64,000 nucleotides of DNA from Methylotuvimicrobium buryatense 5G (GTDB lineage Bacteria > Pseudomonadota > Gammaproteobacteria > Methylococcales > Methylomonadaceae): assembly GCF_000341735.1 (NCBI RefSeq), contig NZ_KB455575.1:3181589-3245588 (forward strand), in the 5' to 3' direction. A program made the translations under genes and the position numbers. The notes beneath the pieces are model-generated. The model was not told where the DNA came from and ran no database searches. It was given only the letters and a program-made list of their open reading frames with translations. Of this stretch, positions 43,384 through 54,234 are shown one piece after another. The stretch's first letter is position 1. Each line of letters begins with the position of its first letter.

Positions 43384-44418
43384 ATGGATCTCAAACAAGC
43401 TCTGCAAACTCTCCTGACCAAGCATAATCTCAATCACGAGCAAATGCGCGACGTGATGCGCATTATTATGACCGGCGGTGCGACCGATGCACAAATTGCC
43501 GCATTCTTGATTGCCTTACGCTGCAAAGGAGAAACCATCGAGGAAATCGCCGCTGCTGTCGAAGTGATGCGAGAATTAGCCGACACCATCGAAATCTGCG
43601 GCGAGCATGTCGTGGACACCTGCGGCACAGGCGGTGATGGCGCAAACACATTCAATATTTCGACGGCCAGCGCTTTCGTCGTTGCGGCAGCCGGAGGCAA
43701 AGTCGCCAAACACGGCAATCGTTCAGTTTCCAGCCGCACCGGTAGTGCCGACGTGCTGGAAGCGGCCGGTGTCAACCTGGACTTAAGCCACGAACAAGTC
43801 ATCCGCTGCGTCAATGAAGTCGGCGTCGGTTTTTTGTTCGCACCGAAACATCACGGCGCAATGAAATATTCGGTCGGTCCTCGCCAAGAAATGGGCGTAC
43901 GGACACTATTCAACCTATTGGGCCCATTATCCAATCCGGCTAAGGCACCGAATCAATTGATCGGCGTCTATGCAAAGGAATGGGTTCGGCCGATGACCGA
44001 AGTACTAAAAAAACTCGGCAGCCACCATGTCATCGTGGTCAGCGCAGAAGACGGACTCGATGAAATCAGCATTGCCTCATCGACTTCGGTGGCGGAGTTG
44101 AAAAACGGCAACATCAATTGCTACACGATCACACCGGTCCAATTCGGTCTCAAACGAGGCAACCTGGAAGAGCTTGCGGTCGATAGTGCCGCAGAGAGCC
44201 TAGCTATGATTTATTCGGCACTCGACAATCAACCGGGACCTGCCAGAGACATCGTCGCGCTCAATGCCGGCGCGGCAATTTATGCGGCAGGCCTGACCGA
44301 CAACTTACATTCCGGCGTGCATAAAGCTCAAATAGCCATTGAAAGTGGCATGGCAAAAGCGAAATTGAATACATTCATCGAATTTTCCAACGCGCTAACT
44401 TCAAGCGAATCATCATGA
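43384..44418 (+). CDS. trpD: Anthranilate phosphoribosyltransferase
   Basis: A 344-residue enzyme that joins anthranilate and PRPP. Motifs: [17 protein letters not shown] for [43 protein letters not shown] and [14 protein letters not shown]. Normal length and not fused to trpG. It is 88 bp after trpG and overlaps trpC by ATGA. Confidence 0.97.
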   Translation: MDLKQALQTLLTKHNLNHEQMRDVMRIIMTGGATDAQIAAFLIALRCKGETIEEIAAAVEVMRELADTIEICGEHVVDTCGTGGDGANTFNISTASAFVVAAAGGKVAKHGNRSVSSRTGSADVLEAAGVNLDLSHEQVIRCVNEVGVGFLFAPKHHGAMKYSVGPRQEMGVRTLFNLLGPLSNPAKAPNQLIGVYAKEWVRPMTEVLKKLGSHHVIVVSAEDGLDEISIASSTSVAELKNGNINCYTITPVQFGLKRGNLEELAVDSAAESLAMIYSALDNQPGPARDIVALNAGAAIYAAGLTDNLHSGVHKAQIAIESGMAKAKLNTFIEFSNALTSSESS

Positions 44419-45218
44419 CCGATACTCCCGATATTCTAAAAAAAATCCTTGATACCAAAGCCGACGAAATCGCACGCCGCAAGCTGAACACGACGGTCGA
44501 CATGCTGCGTGAAATCGCCGCCGGCGTCGAAAGCCCGCGCGGATTCGCCGCCGCGCTACAGAGCAAGGTTGCCGGAAAAAAAACTGCGATCATCGCCGAA
44601 GTCAAAAAAGCCTCGCCGAGCAAAGGCGTGATCCGCGAAAACTTCGATCCGGTCGCGATCGGCCAAGATTATGCGATGAACGGCGCAACCTGCCTGTCGG
44701 TGCTGACCGATAAGGAATATTTCCAAGGCAGCGAAGTGTATCTGCAAATGGTCAGGGAACGCTGTCCGCTGCCCGTGCTGCGCAAGGATTTCATGATCGA
44801 CCCTTACCAGGTCTTCGAAGCGCGCGCCTTAGGCGCCGATTGCATTTTGCTAATTGTCGCCGCGCTCGACGATGCGCAAATGCACGAATTAGCGAACACC
44901 GCGAAGGAATTGGGCATGGACGTCCTGGTCGAAGTACATGACGCAGATGAATTGCAACGCGCGCTAACACTCGACACGCCGCTGATCGGCATCAACAACC
45001 GTAACTTAAGAACCTTCGAAACCTCGCTGCAAACGACGCTAGCCTTGAAAGATCAAATCCCTGAGAACCGCATCATCATTACCGAAAGCGGCATTCACAC
45101 GCCTGAAGACGTCAAGCTGATGACCGACAACGCTATCTATGCCTTCCTGGTCGGCGAAGCCTTCATGCGCGCGCCAAGCCCGGGCCAAAAAATGCGCGAA
45201 TTGTTTGAATTGCCGTAG
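44415..45218 (+). CDS. trpC: Indole-3-glycerol-phosphate synthase
   Basis: A 267-residue TIM-barrel enzyme forming indole-3-glycerol phosphate. Motifs: [64 protein letters not shown] and [12 protein letters not shown]. It is not fused to trpF. It is the last gene of the trpE-G-D-C run; trpF, trpB and trpA are not in the window. Confidence 0.97.
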   Translation: MTDTPDILKKILDTKADEIARRKLNTTVDMLREIAAGVESPRGFAAALQSKVAGKKTAIIAEVKKASPSKGVIRENFDPVAIGQDYAMNGATCLSVLTDKEYFQGSEVYLQMVRERCPLPVLRKDFMIDPYQVFEARALGADCILLIVAALDDAQMHELANTAKELGMDVLVEVHDADELQRALTLDTPLIGINNRNLRTFETSLQTTLALKDQIPENRIIITESGIHTPEDVKLMTDNAIYAFLVGEAFMRAPSPGQKMRELFELP

Positions 45219-45272
45219 ATTTGTTTTTCAAGCTCGAGGCCATACGAATTCTGGAAATATCAGACCATAAAA

Positions 45273-46376
45273 ATGCCTAGGTTAGACAGCATTTCCATTA
45301 ATGGTTACAAGTCGATCAAAAATTTAGATAATTTTAAACTGACTAACCTCAACATTTTATTGGGTGCGAATGGCGCGGGGAAAAGTAACTTTATTTCCGT
45401 ATTCAAGTTTCTAGCAAATATGTATGAGCGGAATTTGCAGGATTATGTGCAAACCAACGGCGGCCCGGATGTGTTATTACATTACGGGCGAAAAAACACC
45501 AAAGTCATTCATATGGAATTTTATTTTGCACAAAACGGCTATGAATTCAGTTTAAAGCCTACTTTAGATAATCGGTTGATTTTTGCTTCCGAAATGCTTT
45601 GGTTCACTGATTACTATACAGGTCACGACGGCCATCCCCGTTATCCTTCATCGACAACCATCCAATCCGGAGGCAACGAAGCGTCGCTCAAAAATTCCTC
45701 ACATAAGTTTGCGCAATATATCAAACCTGCCATCGCAAGCTGGCGGGTTTATCATTTTCATGATACCAGCGATACAGCAACGGTTAAACAGATTCATTCT
45801 GCGACGGACAATCTGAAACTCAAAACCGATGCAGCAAACTTGGCCGCTTTTTTAATGCGATTAAAACGCGTCTATCCTGAAAATTATCAGAAAATTGTCA
45901 GTACGATTCGGTTGGTTGCGCCATTTTTCGCCGATTTCGTACACCGAGAAGATGCCGATAATGTTCAACTTGAATGGTTCGAGCAAGGCAATCCCGATAC
46001 GCCGTTTAAAGCGCATGTTTTATCGGACGGCACGTTGAGGTTCATCTGTTTAGCCACGCTGTTACTACAGCCATTTCGGTTGATGAGCGATACCGTATTG
46101 ATCGACGAGCCGGAGCTAGGTTTACACCCCTATGCCCTTGCAATTCTCGCCGATTTAATCAAAAGGGCGTCCGAGCAAAAGCAACTCATCATTTCGACAC
46201 AATCCGTCGAGCTGATTGAGCACTTTTCGGCTAACGACATCATCGTTGTAGACCGAGTAAACGACGCATCTACATTCAAACGCCTAAACGAAGAGAATCT
46301 AAAAGACTGGCTGGAAGATTATAGTCTTGGCGAATTATGGAAACAAAACATTATCGGCGGGAGACCGTCGCGATGA
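45273..46376 (+). CDS. AAA-type (RecF/OLD-like) ATPase of a defence-like pair
   Basis: A 367-residue ABC/SMC-class ATPase: Walker A GANGAGKS (31-38), signature-like HVLSDGTLRFICLATLL, Walker B TVLIDEPELGLHP and the later IISTQSVELIEHF. This is the AAA15/AAA21 type found with TOPRIM-like nucleases in phage-defence modules. It overlaps the next gene, a DUF4276 (TOPRIM-like) nuclease, by ATGA. The pair is 54 bp after trpC, outside any trp function. The ATPase frame is intact, while its partner is broken. Confidence 0.85.
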   Translation: MPRLDSISINGYKSIKNLDNFKLTNLNILLGANGAGKSNFISVFKFLANMYERNLQDYVQTNGGPDVLLHYGRKNTKVIHMEFYFAQNGYEFSLKPTLDNRLIFASEMLWFTDYYTGHDGHPRYPSSTTIQSGGNEASLKNSSHKFAQYIKPAIASWRVYHFHDTSDTATVKQIHSATDNLKLKTDAANLAAFLMRLKRVYPENYQKIVSTIRLVAPFFADFVHREDADNVQLEWFEQGNPDTPFKAHVLSDGTLRFICLATLLLQPFRLMSDTVLIDEPELGLHPYALAILADLIKRASEQKQLIISTQSVELIEHFSANDIIVVDRVNDASTFKRLNEENLKDWLEDYSLGELWKQNIIGGRPSR

Positions 46377-47055
46377 AACGAATGTATGTAGTTTGTGAAG
46401 GCCAAACCGAAGAAACCTTCGTTCGCGATGTGATCGCCCCGATTTTTGCTCACAGGCAAATCTATATAACTGCGCGCTTGATTTCAACATCAAAAGGTCA
46501 TAAAGGCGGCGGGTTAAATTATCAACGCATCAAGAAATTTATCTTGAATTGCCTGAAAGAAGAAGCCGATACCATTATTACCACTTTTTTCGATTTATAT
46601 GCGCTGGATAACGGCTTTCCATCTTACGAGGAAGGCCGGAAAATTAGCGATGTGCATCAAAGAGTCGCCCGGCTTGAGGATGCTTTTAAAGCCGATGTCA
46701 TTAAGGAAAACGAACTCTATGCAGAGCGTTTTCCCACTGTATACAGCCTTATGAATTTGAAGGGTTGCTGTTTACCGACATAGCAAAGCTAATTGAATTA
46801 GAAACGTCTTGGGAAAAAGCCTTCAAAGAATTAAATGCCATCCGTGACTCGTTTAGTTCCCCTGAGCATATCAATGACGGTTATGAAACTAAACCTTCGG
46901 CTCGGATTAATGGAATTTTGCAAAAACCTTCATACCGTAAAATACGGCATGGCTCCTTAGCGATTAAAAATATCGGCATTGATAATTTGTGCGAACAGTG
47001 TACGCACTTTGCCGAGTGGTACCATAAATTAAATCAAATAAGATGTTCGGCCTAA
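46373..47055 (+). pseudogene. DUF4276 TOPRIM-like nuclease, frameshifted
   Basis: The first part (46373 to about 46740) reads MKRMYVVCEGQTEETFVRDV, a classical DUF4276 start with the acidic GQTEE motif, then TTFFDLYAL. The conserved block that should follow, IQPYEFEGLLFTDIAKL, is present but in another frame (about 46740 onward, open to the stop at 47055). A one-base loss near 46735-46742 explains this. Joined, the protein would have about 227 residues, the normal size. Either the module is inactivated, or this is a sequencing error or a programmed event; nothing typical of the last is visible. Confidence 0.85.
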
Positions 47056-47086
47056 ATCCACTTCTTCAACCCAGTCGGTTTTATAA

Positions 47087-47246
47087 TATACCTTTCGCAC
47101 TTCAAATTTGGGCAGTGCCTGAGGAGGCGCCAGGGTGTGCGGCAAAGGCTTTGCCAGCATGGAGCTGGCATAGAGCCTACAGGGATGTATTCACGGCGTC
47201 CTTTGACGGACACCCTGGTGCCGAATTTTGATCTGCGATGGGTATA
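47087..47246 (+). repeat. Repeat family A, copy 6 (160 bp)
   Basis: A full copy almost identical to A1 (shared variants GCCAGGGTGTGCGG, CATGGAGCTGGC and CAGGGATGTATTC), so these two share a recent origin. It lies between the convergent DUF4276 and SPOR genes. Confidence 0.88.
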
Positions 47247-47350
47247 AACTAATGACCCAGGGCATACTTGTTAGATATGCCGGATTTTTTGGGAACAAAC
47301 CAACTGAGCTGACAATCACCACGCCAATCCCCGATTTACTCCCACGCCAA

Positions 47351-47941
47351 TCAATGACTGACTTCGGTCACCATCACATCAATACCATTTTCCTTAAGGC
47401 GGTTCTTAATGGTCGTGACGCTCGACATCTGCTCGTAAGGCCCCATTTTGACGCGGTTCCAAATCACATCGCCGACTTGGGCTTTCTCGACGCGGGATTC
47501 AATGCCCATTAGCGCCAACTTAGCACGCAGGCGGTCGGCATCGGCAAACTCTCTGAACGAACCGGCCTGCAGCAGGTATTGAGTCGCCTTAGCCTTGCCG
47601 ACCCGTTCTTCGCGCACCCGGGTTTTGATCTCGTAATCGGGCACGACGACTTCTTTTTCCGGTAATATCGTATAAAAATCGAAACGCGGCTCGTCGATCG
47701 CTTCAGGCTTTGGCGATTTCGCCTTTGTTGATGTTTTGACTTGATCGGCGACTTGTTTAGGAAGCGTTTGTTTAGTCGAGCTCTTGTTTTCCGGAGTAGG
47801 CCCGCACCATTTTAGCAATAACACCGGAAATACCACGATCACGAGAACGAGCACCAACCAACTCCACCAGGTCGCTGGTACACCGGCTTTCGGTTTCGGC
47901 TGGGTCCTGTGTTGCCCCCTGTGTTTATAGTCTCTTGCCAT
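47351..47941 (-). CDS. SPOR-domain (FtsN-like) membrane protein
   Basis: A 196-residue protein: short basic cytosolic tail (MARDYKHRGQHRTQPKPKAG), one membrane helix (about 26-45), a proline- and lysine-rich linker, and a C-terminal SPOR domain (YLLQAGSFREFADADRLRAK, VKMGPYEQ) that binds denuded peptidoglycan at the division site. The argS-SPOR order matches the neighbourhood of ftsN-like genes in gammaproteobacteria. It begins 1 bp after the argS stop. Confidence 0.88.
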   Translation of the reverse strand: MARDYKHRGQHRTQPKPKAGVPATWWSWLVLVLVIVVFPVLLLKWCGPTPENKSSTKQTLPKQVADQVKTSTKAKSPKPEAIDEPRFDFYTILPEKEVVVPDYEIKTRVREERVGKAKATQYLLQAGSFREFADADRLRAKLALMGIESRVEKAQVGDVIWNRVKMGPYEQMSSVTTIKNRLKENGIDVMVTEVSH

Positions 47942-47942
47942 A

Positions 47943-49703
47943 TCACATCACTTCAGGCGCATTGATCTTCAACAACTCCAAGCCATTGGCCATGACTTGT
48001 TTTGCTGCGGAAATCAAGTTTAGCCGCGCGTTCCTCAATGCCGAGTCCTCGACTAGAAACTGATGGGCATTGTAATAAGTATGAAAATCGGTCGCCAAGT
48101 CGCGCAGATAATGAATCAACTGGTGCGGCTCGTAGTTTAGGGCGGAACGCTCCAGCACTTCGGGATAACGCGCCAAGGTGCCGATTAAATTTAGCTCGTG
48201 CTCTTCTTTCAGCAGCGCCAGATGCTTCATGCCGTCGAGCAAGTCGCGCGCCCAGTTTTTTTCGTCAAGCTGGCGAAATACACTGCAAATCCGCGCATAG
48301 GCGTATTGCACATAATAGACCGGGTTTTCGTTGGTTCGCGATGTCGCAAGCTTCAAATCGAAATCCATGTGCTGCTCTGAACGGCGCATGACATAGAAAA
48401 AACGCGCGGCATCTTTACCGACTTCGTTACGCAACTGTCTTAAGGTCACGAATTCGCCGGAACGTGTCGACATTTGCACTTTTTCTTCGCCACGGTACAA
48501 CACCGCGAATTGCACCAACAATACCGTCAATTTCGATTCGTCGGCTCCGAGCGCCTGCATTGCGGCCTTGACCCTTGGGATGTAACCGTGATGGTCGGCC
48601 CCCCAAATGTTGATGATGCGGTCGTAACCCCGATGCAATTTGTTCATATGATAGGCGATATCGGAGGCAAAATAGGTGCCTTGACCGTTTTCGCGCACGA
48701 CGACGCGGTCTTTTTCATCGCCCAAACGACTCGATGCAAACCAGGTCGCCCCGTCTTTTTCGTAAAGGTAACTGGCTTGTTGTAAACGGCTCAAAGCCTC
48801 GTCGACCGCACCGCTTTCCATCAGCATGCGCTCGGAAAACCATTCTTGATAATTCACGCCGAACTCGGCGAGGTCTTCTTTAATATCCTGCAAGATCGTT
48901 TTCAGACCGACTTGAAAGATGTCCTGATAAAGCCCTGAACCCAACAGGGTCTTGGCTCTTTCGATCAACGCATCGATATGCACTTCCTTGTCGCCGCCCT
49001 GCGGCTCATCTACCGGAATATTCTCGATCAGTAATTCGGCGGGTCTTCGATATTCGTTGCCTGAGGCTTTATGAATCTCGGCCGCGATTTCGCGAATATA
49101 TTCGCCGCGGTAACCATTGACCGGGAACGGGATAATTTCGCCGCATTCTTCGAGATAACGCAGCCAGATACTGGTCGCTAAAATATCCATTTGCCGGCCG
49201 GCATCATTGACATAATATTCGCGGTGTACTTCAAAACCGGCCGCTTCCAGTAGGTCGGCAACCACCGAACCATAGGCCGCCCCGCGTCCGTGACCGACAT
49301 GTAAGGGCCCGGTCGGATTGGCCGAAACGAATTCGACTTGAACCTTTTGTCCGGCACCGGCTCGGCTCAAGCCGAATTGCGAGCCATCGTCATGAATTTT
49401 TTGGATGATTTGATATTGCGCATTCGGGTCAATGAAAAAATTGATGAAACCGGGACCGGCGATCGCAACGCGCGCGACCGCGCTATCTACCGGCAATGCC
49501 GCGACGATTTTTTCGGCCAACGCTCGGGGATTAGACTTGGCGGGCTTTGCCAGCATCATGGCAATGTTGGTCGCAAAATCGCCATGCTGTGCATCACGGG
49601 CATGTTCTATCGTAAATTTAGGGCTTACGCCCCCATCCAGGATTCCGTCTTTTTTTAAGACATCAATGGCTTGCAGGATAAGGGCCTCTAATTTTTGTTT
49701 CAT
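47943..49703 (-). CDS. argS: Arginyl-tRNA synthetase
   Basis: A 586-residue class I synthetase with the HIGH-like motif [17 protein letters not shown], the KMSKS-like [10 protein letters not shown] and the C-terminal DALR anticodon-binding domain ([20 protein letters not shown]). It has the normal N-terminal Add-1 domain. It is cotranscribed with the SPOR gene. Confidence 0.97.
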   Translation of the reverse strand: MKQKLEALILQAIDVLKKDGILDGGVSPKFTIEHARDAQHGDFATNIAMMLAKPAKSNPRALAEKIVAALPVDSAVARVAIAGPGFINFFIDPNAQYQIIQKIHDDGSQFGLSRAGAGQKVQVEFVSANPTGPLHVGHGRGAAYGSVVADLLEAAGFEVHREYYVNDAGRQMDILATSIWLRYLEECGEIIPFPVNGYRGEYIREIAAEIHKASGNEYRRPAELLIENIPVDEPQGGDKEVHIDALIERAKTLLGSGLYQDIFQVGLKTILQDIKEDLAEFGVNYQEWFSERMLMESGAVDEALSRLQQASYLYEKDGATWFASSRLGDEKDRVVVRENGQGTYFASDIAYHMNKLHRGYDRIINIWGADHHGYIPRVKAAMQALGADESKLTVLLVQFAVLYRGEEKVQMSTRSGEFVTLRQLRNEVGKDAARFFYVMRRSEQHMDFDLKLATSRTNENPVYYVQYAYARICSVFRQLDEKNWARDLLDGMKHLALLKEEHELNLIGTLARYPEVLERSALNYEPHQLIHYLRDLATDFHTYYNAHQFLVEDSALRNARLNLISAAKQVMANGLELLKINAPEVM

Positions 49704-49833
49704 GACTTCCGCGAATTTAGGTGAAAAACAACTGGATATTATCCATGAAAGTTAACCGCTTATACAATGCGGATTTGTGTTGCAGCAATCCCCGGTTTGG
49801 GCGTTTTCGCTGTATTTGGACATGCCCGCGACG

Positions 49834-52038
49834 TTAATACAAATCCACCGGATCGACATCGAGCGACCAACGCACTTTTCGGGTTAATTTAAGTCCCGCT
49901 ATAAGCGGCATTAGTTTATCCAGGAAGCGATGCAATTCGGGCCTAGTCGCGCTTTGTAGCAGCAACTGATAGCGATACCTTCCGGCGCGCCGGGACATTG
50001 GCGCCGGCACCGGACCCAACATCCGTACCGTTCGATTCGGTTCGACAGCTTGCATCAGTTGCTCGAAAAATTGCAGCGGCACGGCGGAATCGGTGGCTTC
50101 GACGCGTAACAACGCTTGAAAACTATAGGGCGGTAACTCGGCCAATCGTCGTTCGGCTAGTGCGGAACGGGCGAAGCGGCCATAGCCGTCCTTGATCAAT
50201 ATAGTCAACAACGGATGCTCGGGCTTTCGGGTCTGTAATATCACCCGCCCGGGTTTTTCCGCGCGCCCGGCGCGGCCCGATACCTGTACGATCATTTGCG
50301 CCAGTTTTTCCGAGGCATGAAAATCGATGCTGAACAGACCGCTGTCGACATCGAGCATCACGACCAAAGTTACATTCGGAAAATGATGGCCTTTCGCCAG
50401 CATCTGTGTGCCGAGAATAATATCGACGTCACCCCGATTAATACGTTCGAGGGCGTCTTCCAACACTCCTTTACGTTGAGTGGTATCACGATCCAAGCGA
50501 ATGACGCTTCGCCCGGGAAACAGTTGCGCTAACGCTTTTTCGACCCGCTCGGTACCGAGGCCAAGCGGTGTCAATTGACCGGTCTCACACTCGGGACATT
50601 GCGGCAACAAGCGCTGTTCGCTACCGCAATGGTGGCAGCGCAACAGCGCTTCGTCGTAATGTACGACCATATTGGCTTCGCAGCGCCGGCACCGCGCCAC
50701 CCAACCGCAACCGTGGCAGATCAACGTTGGGGCAAACCCTCGCCGGTTAAGGAACAATAATACCTGCTCATTTTTAGCCAGCGTCTTGTGCATTTCGGCG
50801 ATCAACGGCTCCGACAAACCTTCCTGCATGCGTTTATTGCGAATATCCAAAAGCAACATTTTAGGCGGGGCGGCGTTACCGGCTCTTTCGGTCAAATGTA
50901 ATAACCGATAGCGGCCTTGCTCGACATTATAAACGCTTTCCAAAGACGGCGTCGCCGTACCTAACAAGACGGGAACATTAAGCAGTTTGCCGCGCACTAC
51001 TGCGACATCGCGCGCCGAAAACCGGAATCCCTCCTGTTGTTTGAATGATGCGTCATGTTCCTCATCGAGAATGATCAATCCCGGTCTTGCCAGCGGCGTG
51101 AATAATGCCGAGCGCGTACCAAGCATGATCGCATAATCGCCGCGTTGCATGCCGAGCCAAGCTTGTTGACGCTGTATATCGGTCAACTTGGAATGCGAAA
51201 TCGTAATTGGCACGGCAAAACGCAGACGGAAGCGCTGCTCTAACTGCGGGGTCAACGTAATTTCGGGCAACAAAACCAACACTTGCAGCCCTCGTTCGAG
51301 TACCGAGCGGATCACCTGCATATAGACTTCGGTCTTGCCGCTGCCGGTCACGCCTTCCAATAAAAAGACTTCGAAGCGGCTCAAAGCGCTAACGACTTGT
51401 TCAATGGCTTCCTGCTGCAATGAATTCGGGTGCAGCTGCGGATTCAATATCAAATGAGTCGTGGCGTTGACGGCGACCCCTTCTAACCTGAGTAGCTGCT
51501 TGTCTTGCAGCGCTTTGGCTGCCGGTCGCCAATTTTCGATAATCGCATTCAAATGCGATGCCGGCACCGCGTCTCGCTGCGTTTGCAATTGATATAACAA
51601 TTGTTGTTGTTTCGGTGCGCGCCTCAGTTGCTCAGGATTTAATAAACGGCCTTTTTCGGTCAATACATAAAATTTTTCTGCTTTAATCGTAGCCGGCTTA
51701 CCTTGCCTGAGCGCAACAGGAAAAGCGGCACTAAATACTTCGCCCAGCGGATGATGGTAATAACGCGCGGCCCAATGCAACAGACTCAAGTCACGATCCG
51801 ACAACAAAGGCCGTTCATCCAAGACGGCCTCAATCCGCTTGAGCTTAGCGCTAAGGATTTCGCTGTTTGAATCAATTCCAATCAAAAAAGCGGTTTTTTG
51901 GCCCTTGCCGAACGGTACTGTTAGCCTAATACCCGGCTTTAGGGTTTTCGGATCAAGATCCAACGGCGGTAAATAATCGAATAAACGATAAACCGGTACC
52001 GGAATCGCGACTTTGAGGATGTACAAATTGTTTCGCAC
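49834..52038 (-). CDS. priA: Primosomal protein N' (replication-restart helicase)
   Basis: A 734-residue DEXH helicase. It has the 3'-DNA-end-binding N-terminus (VPVYRLFDYLPPL), Walker A LEGVTGSGKTEVY, DEEH (LIILDEEHDASFKQQEG), the cysteine-rich zinc region (CHGCGWVARCRRCEANM, CHHCGSEQRLLPQCPEC) and QVSGRAGRAEKPG. It reloads the replisome at stalled forks. The start codon is GTG at 52038, with no better ATG inside the conserved N-terminus. Confidence 0.97.
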   Translation of the reverse strand: MRNNLYILKVAIPVPVYRLFDYLPPLDLDPKTLKPGIRLTVPFGKGQKTAFLIGIDSNSEILSAKLKRIEAVLDERPLLSDRDLSLLHWAARYYHHPLGEVFSAAFPVALRQGKPATIKAEKFYVLTEKGRLLNPEQLRRAPKQQQLLYQLQTQRDAVPASHLNAIIENWRPAAKALQDKQLLRLEGVAVNATTHLILNPQLHPNSLQQEAIEQVVSALSRFEVFLLEGVTGSGKTEVYMQVIRSVLERGLQVLVLLPEITLTPQLEQRFRLRFAVPITISHSKLTDIQRQQAWLGMQRGDYAIMLGTRSALFTPLARPGLIILDEEHDASFKQQEGFRFSARDVAVVRGKLLNVPVLLGTATPSLESVYNVEQGRYRLLHLTERAGNAAPPKMLLLDIRNKRMQEGLSEPLIAEMHKTLAKNEQVLLFLNRRGFAPTLICHGCGWVARCRRCEANMVVHYDEALLRCHHCGSEQRLLPQCPECETGQLTPLGLGTERVEKALAQLFPGRSVIRLDRDTTQRKGVLEDALERINRGDVDIILGTQMLAKGHHFPNVTLVVMLDVDSGLFSIDFHASEKLAQMIVQVSGRAGRAEKPGRVILQTRKPEHPLLTILIKDGYGRFARSALAERRLAELPPYSFQALLRVEATDSAVPLQFFEQLMQAVEPNRTVRMLGPVPAPMSRRAGRYRYQLLLQSATRPELHRFLDKLMPLIAGLKLTRKVRWSLDVDPVDLY

Positions 52039-52086
52039 TCACCGAGCCATTTCGTTTTTTATTGCCATGTGATTTAAGAGTTTATT

Positions 52087-52266
52087 AACCTAAATTTAGC
52101 AGTTTAACCATGAAGTTCATTAAGTATTTCAAGAGATTACCTAAACGTTGCAGCTAAGCTTTCGGGTGAGCGAAAATTGCACGCAAACGAATGACAAGTT
52201 ATTAAATTAACTTCTTATTATTCATGACCTTCATGGTGAAATGCTTTTTCTAGGATTAAAGATATC
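52087..52266 (+). repeat. Dispersed repeat family F, copy 2
   Basis: Begins CCTAAATTTAGCAGTTTAAC and ends CTTTTTCTAGG...GATATC, as copy 1 at 9752. The middle has CTTTCGGGTGAGCGAAA, also found (diverged) in copy 3. It lies upstream of priA. The rest of 52039-52479 shows no gene. Confidence 0.6.
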
Positions 52267-52479
52267 CACATAATCTGTGGATAACTCTGTGCATATCCCG
52301 TTAATACTTGTCCTGAATAGCGGTTTTTATTCGATTTTTTAGGTTTGACCAATCATTAATCGGCTCGTCAATTATTAAAATATCAATGACTTGCTAATTA
52401 AGCATATCATTAGCAATACCGCCGAGAGCTGGGTTGATTAAATTTCTGAATTGTGTATAAAACTCGAAAACCGTTAATT

Positions 52480-53277
52480 TCACGGCTTGACAAACTTCAA
52501 CGTCATACGGTCGCTTTCGCCGATCGCCAAATACTTGGCTCTGTCCTTCTCGTTCAAACGTAGTGTAGGCGGCAAAGTCCAGACGCCGGCCGGATGATCC
52601 CTAGAGTCTTTTAGATTGGCATTGATTTCGGAACGATCCAACAGTGTGAATCCGGCTTTTTCGGCCAATTCGATAACATGGCTCTCGTCGACATAGCCCG
52701 ATTGCACTTGTATTTCGATAGCGGCACCAGGCAGGCTTCTATGCTCCACGACACCAAGGATTCCACCCGGTTTCAGCGCTTTGAACATCGCAGCGAATAC
52801 CGCATCGGCTTGACCGGCCTTGATCCAGTTATGCACGTTCCGGAAGGTCAGCACGCGATCGGCAAAACCTTCAGGCGCTATCTCGACAGATTCGGGCGGT
52901 TGCAAAACAGTCAATTCAACCTTACCGTAGACCTCGGGCTGTTGCTTCATTTTCTCGACAAAAGCCTGTAATGTCATTTGAAAATAGGGAACTTTTGCAT
53001 CTTTTGAGAAATGTGCGGCATAGAGCTTGCCATTATTTTTCAGATAAGGCGCCAAAATTTCGGTATACCAACCTGCGCCCGGCCAGATTTCGACAACAGT
53101 CATCGACTCGCCGACATCAAAAAACGACAAGGTCTGTTCGGGATGACGGTAAGCATCACGGGCTTTGTTTTCGGCCGAACGATGCGCCCCGTCGATCGCT
53201 TGCCTCAACGCCGACGTTTCGGCGGTCGCCGTAGCCGCGCACAAAACCAAACTGAGTAATACAATCACTTTTTTCAT
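52480..53277 (-). CDS. Exported class I methyltransferase-like protein
   Basis: Start set at 53277 (MKKVIVLLSLVLCAATATAE, a clear Sec signal peptide). The mature part carries a class I SAM-methyltransferase fold: motif I VVEIWPGAGWYTEILAPYL, later ADRVLTFRNVHNWIKAG and FKALKPGGILGVVEH. This belongs to the predicted-methyltransferase type COG4798, often with signal peptides. A SAM-dependent enzyme in the periplasm is odd, since SAM is cytosolic, so it may have another ligand. It follows dsbB by about 73 bp. Confidence 0.85.
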   Translation of the reverse strand: MKKVIVLLSLVLCAATATAETSALRQAIDGAHRSAENKARDAYRHPEQTLSFFDVGESMTVVEIWPGAGWYTEILAPYLKNNGKLYAAHFSKDAKVPYFQMTLQAFVEKMKQQPEVYGKVELTVLQPPESVEIAPEGFADRVLTFRNVHNWIKAGQADAVFAAMFKALKPGGILGVVEHRSLPGAAIEIQVQSGYVDESHVIELAEKAGFTLLDRSEINANLKDSRDHPAGVWTLPPTLRLNEKDRAKYLAIGESDRMTLKFVKP

Positions 53278-53347
53278 TACACTATCCCCATCTAAATCAA
53301 CACCACAGGCTTGTCGGCCCGCAAAATCACTATAATCCAAGCCCATT

Positions 53348-53370
53348 CGTTTACCGCTCACGGCTCACTG
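53348..53370 (-). repeat. Short heptamer repeat at the dsbB stop
   Basis: On the minus strand TGAGCCG, TGAGCGG, TAAACGA follow each other, and the dsbB TAA is the start of the third. It resembles the heptamer arrays at the ends of the ABC exporter and dynamin genes, but with only three degenerate units. Confidence 0.5.
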
Positions 53371-53887
53371 AAATTATCCGCCATTCCCAAAACTGCACGA
53401 GACTCCAGGCAGCCAACATCAAAAAGGCAACCAACGTCCAGCCTGGCATGCTAATGCCGAACAGACTCCAATCGATTTCGGCACATTCACCTGTGCCGCT
53501 AAGCATCATTTTGATCGTATCAGTCAATGGAAAATTTTCGAAGACATACTCCAAGCCAGGCCCGCATTCAGGTACTTGGTCGGGCGGCAAATTTTGTATC
53601 CAGACATGACGCATCGAAATCGACGCGCCTGCCAATGCCACAATAGCACCGATGACTGCATAAACTCTTCTGCCGACTCCGTTCGGGTTATGTATCGCAG
53701 CAATCAAGAACACAACGCCGGTCGCCGCAATCGCGATGCGTTGAGAGATACACAACGGGCAAGGCTCGAGACCATCGACGAACTGAAAATACGCACCCAT
53801 CGCCAATAAAAAAGCACAGCCGGCGGCGCCGAGAAAAAACCAAATGCGCGGCCGCGATGCGGCTTGCAAGAATAAGTCATGAATCAT
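53351..53887 (-). CDS. dsbB: Disulfide bond formation protein B
   Basis: A 178-residue inner-membrane protein with four helices that reoxidises DsbA and passes electrons to quinone. The catalytic cysteine pairs are C43/C46 (EPCPLC) and C108/C135 in the second periplasmic loop. Normal length. Its last codons and TAA stop lie in three heptamer-like units (TGAGCCG, TGAGCGG, TAAACGA on the coding strand). Confidence 0.95.
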   Translation of the reverse strand: MIHDLFLQAASRPRIWFFLGAAGCAFLLAMGAYFQFVDGLEPCPLCISQRIAIAATGVVFLIAAIHNPNGVGRRVYAVIGAIVALAGASISMRHVWIQNLPPDQVPECGPGLEYVFENFPLTDTIKMMLSGTGECAEIDWSLFGISMPGWTLVAFLMLAAWSLVQFWEWRIISVSRER

Positions 53888-54234
53888 ATCTTGATGCCTT
53901 GTTCATTGTTACTAAATTTTATTGAGGAAATCGGATTATACCGGTGGAACTGACGATCGTGGAGTGGGAATGGCTTTTAATCTCGCGCTGAAGCGCGGAG
54001 ATTTTTTTCCGATCAGGCATCGACGTATGGATAAACCTAGATTCAACAATCAGTCCACGAAATACACAAAAGCAATCATATGGTTACAGAAATCCTTTGC
54101 GTGTACTGATGCTGCATAATGTTTATAGCTTGTTTATTATTACCATGAAGATGATGAAGGGGAGAGAATTGAGTGCTTTATGAACTGTCTCAATATCACA
54201 GATGAACTCAATACAGTAATACAGCGTTTTCTAA

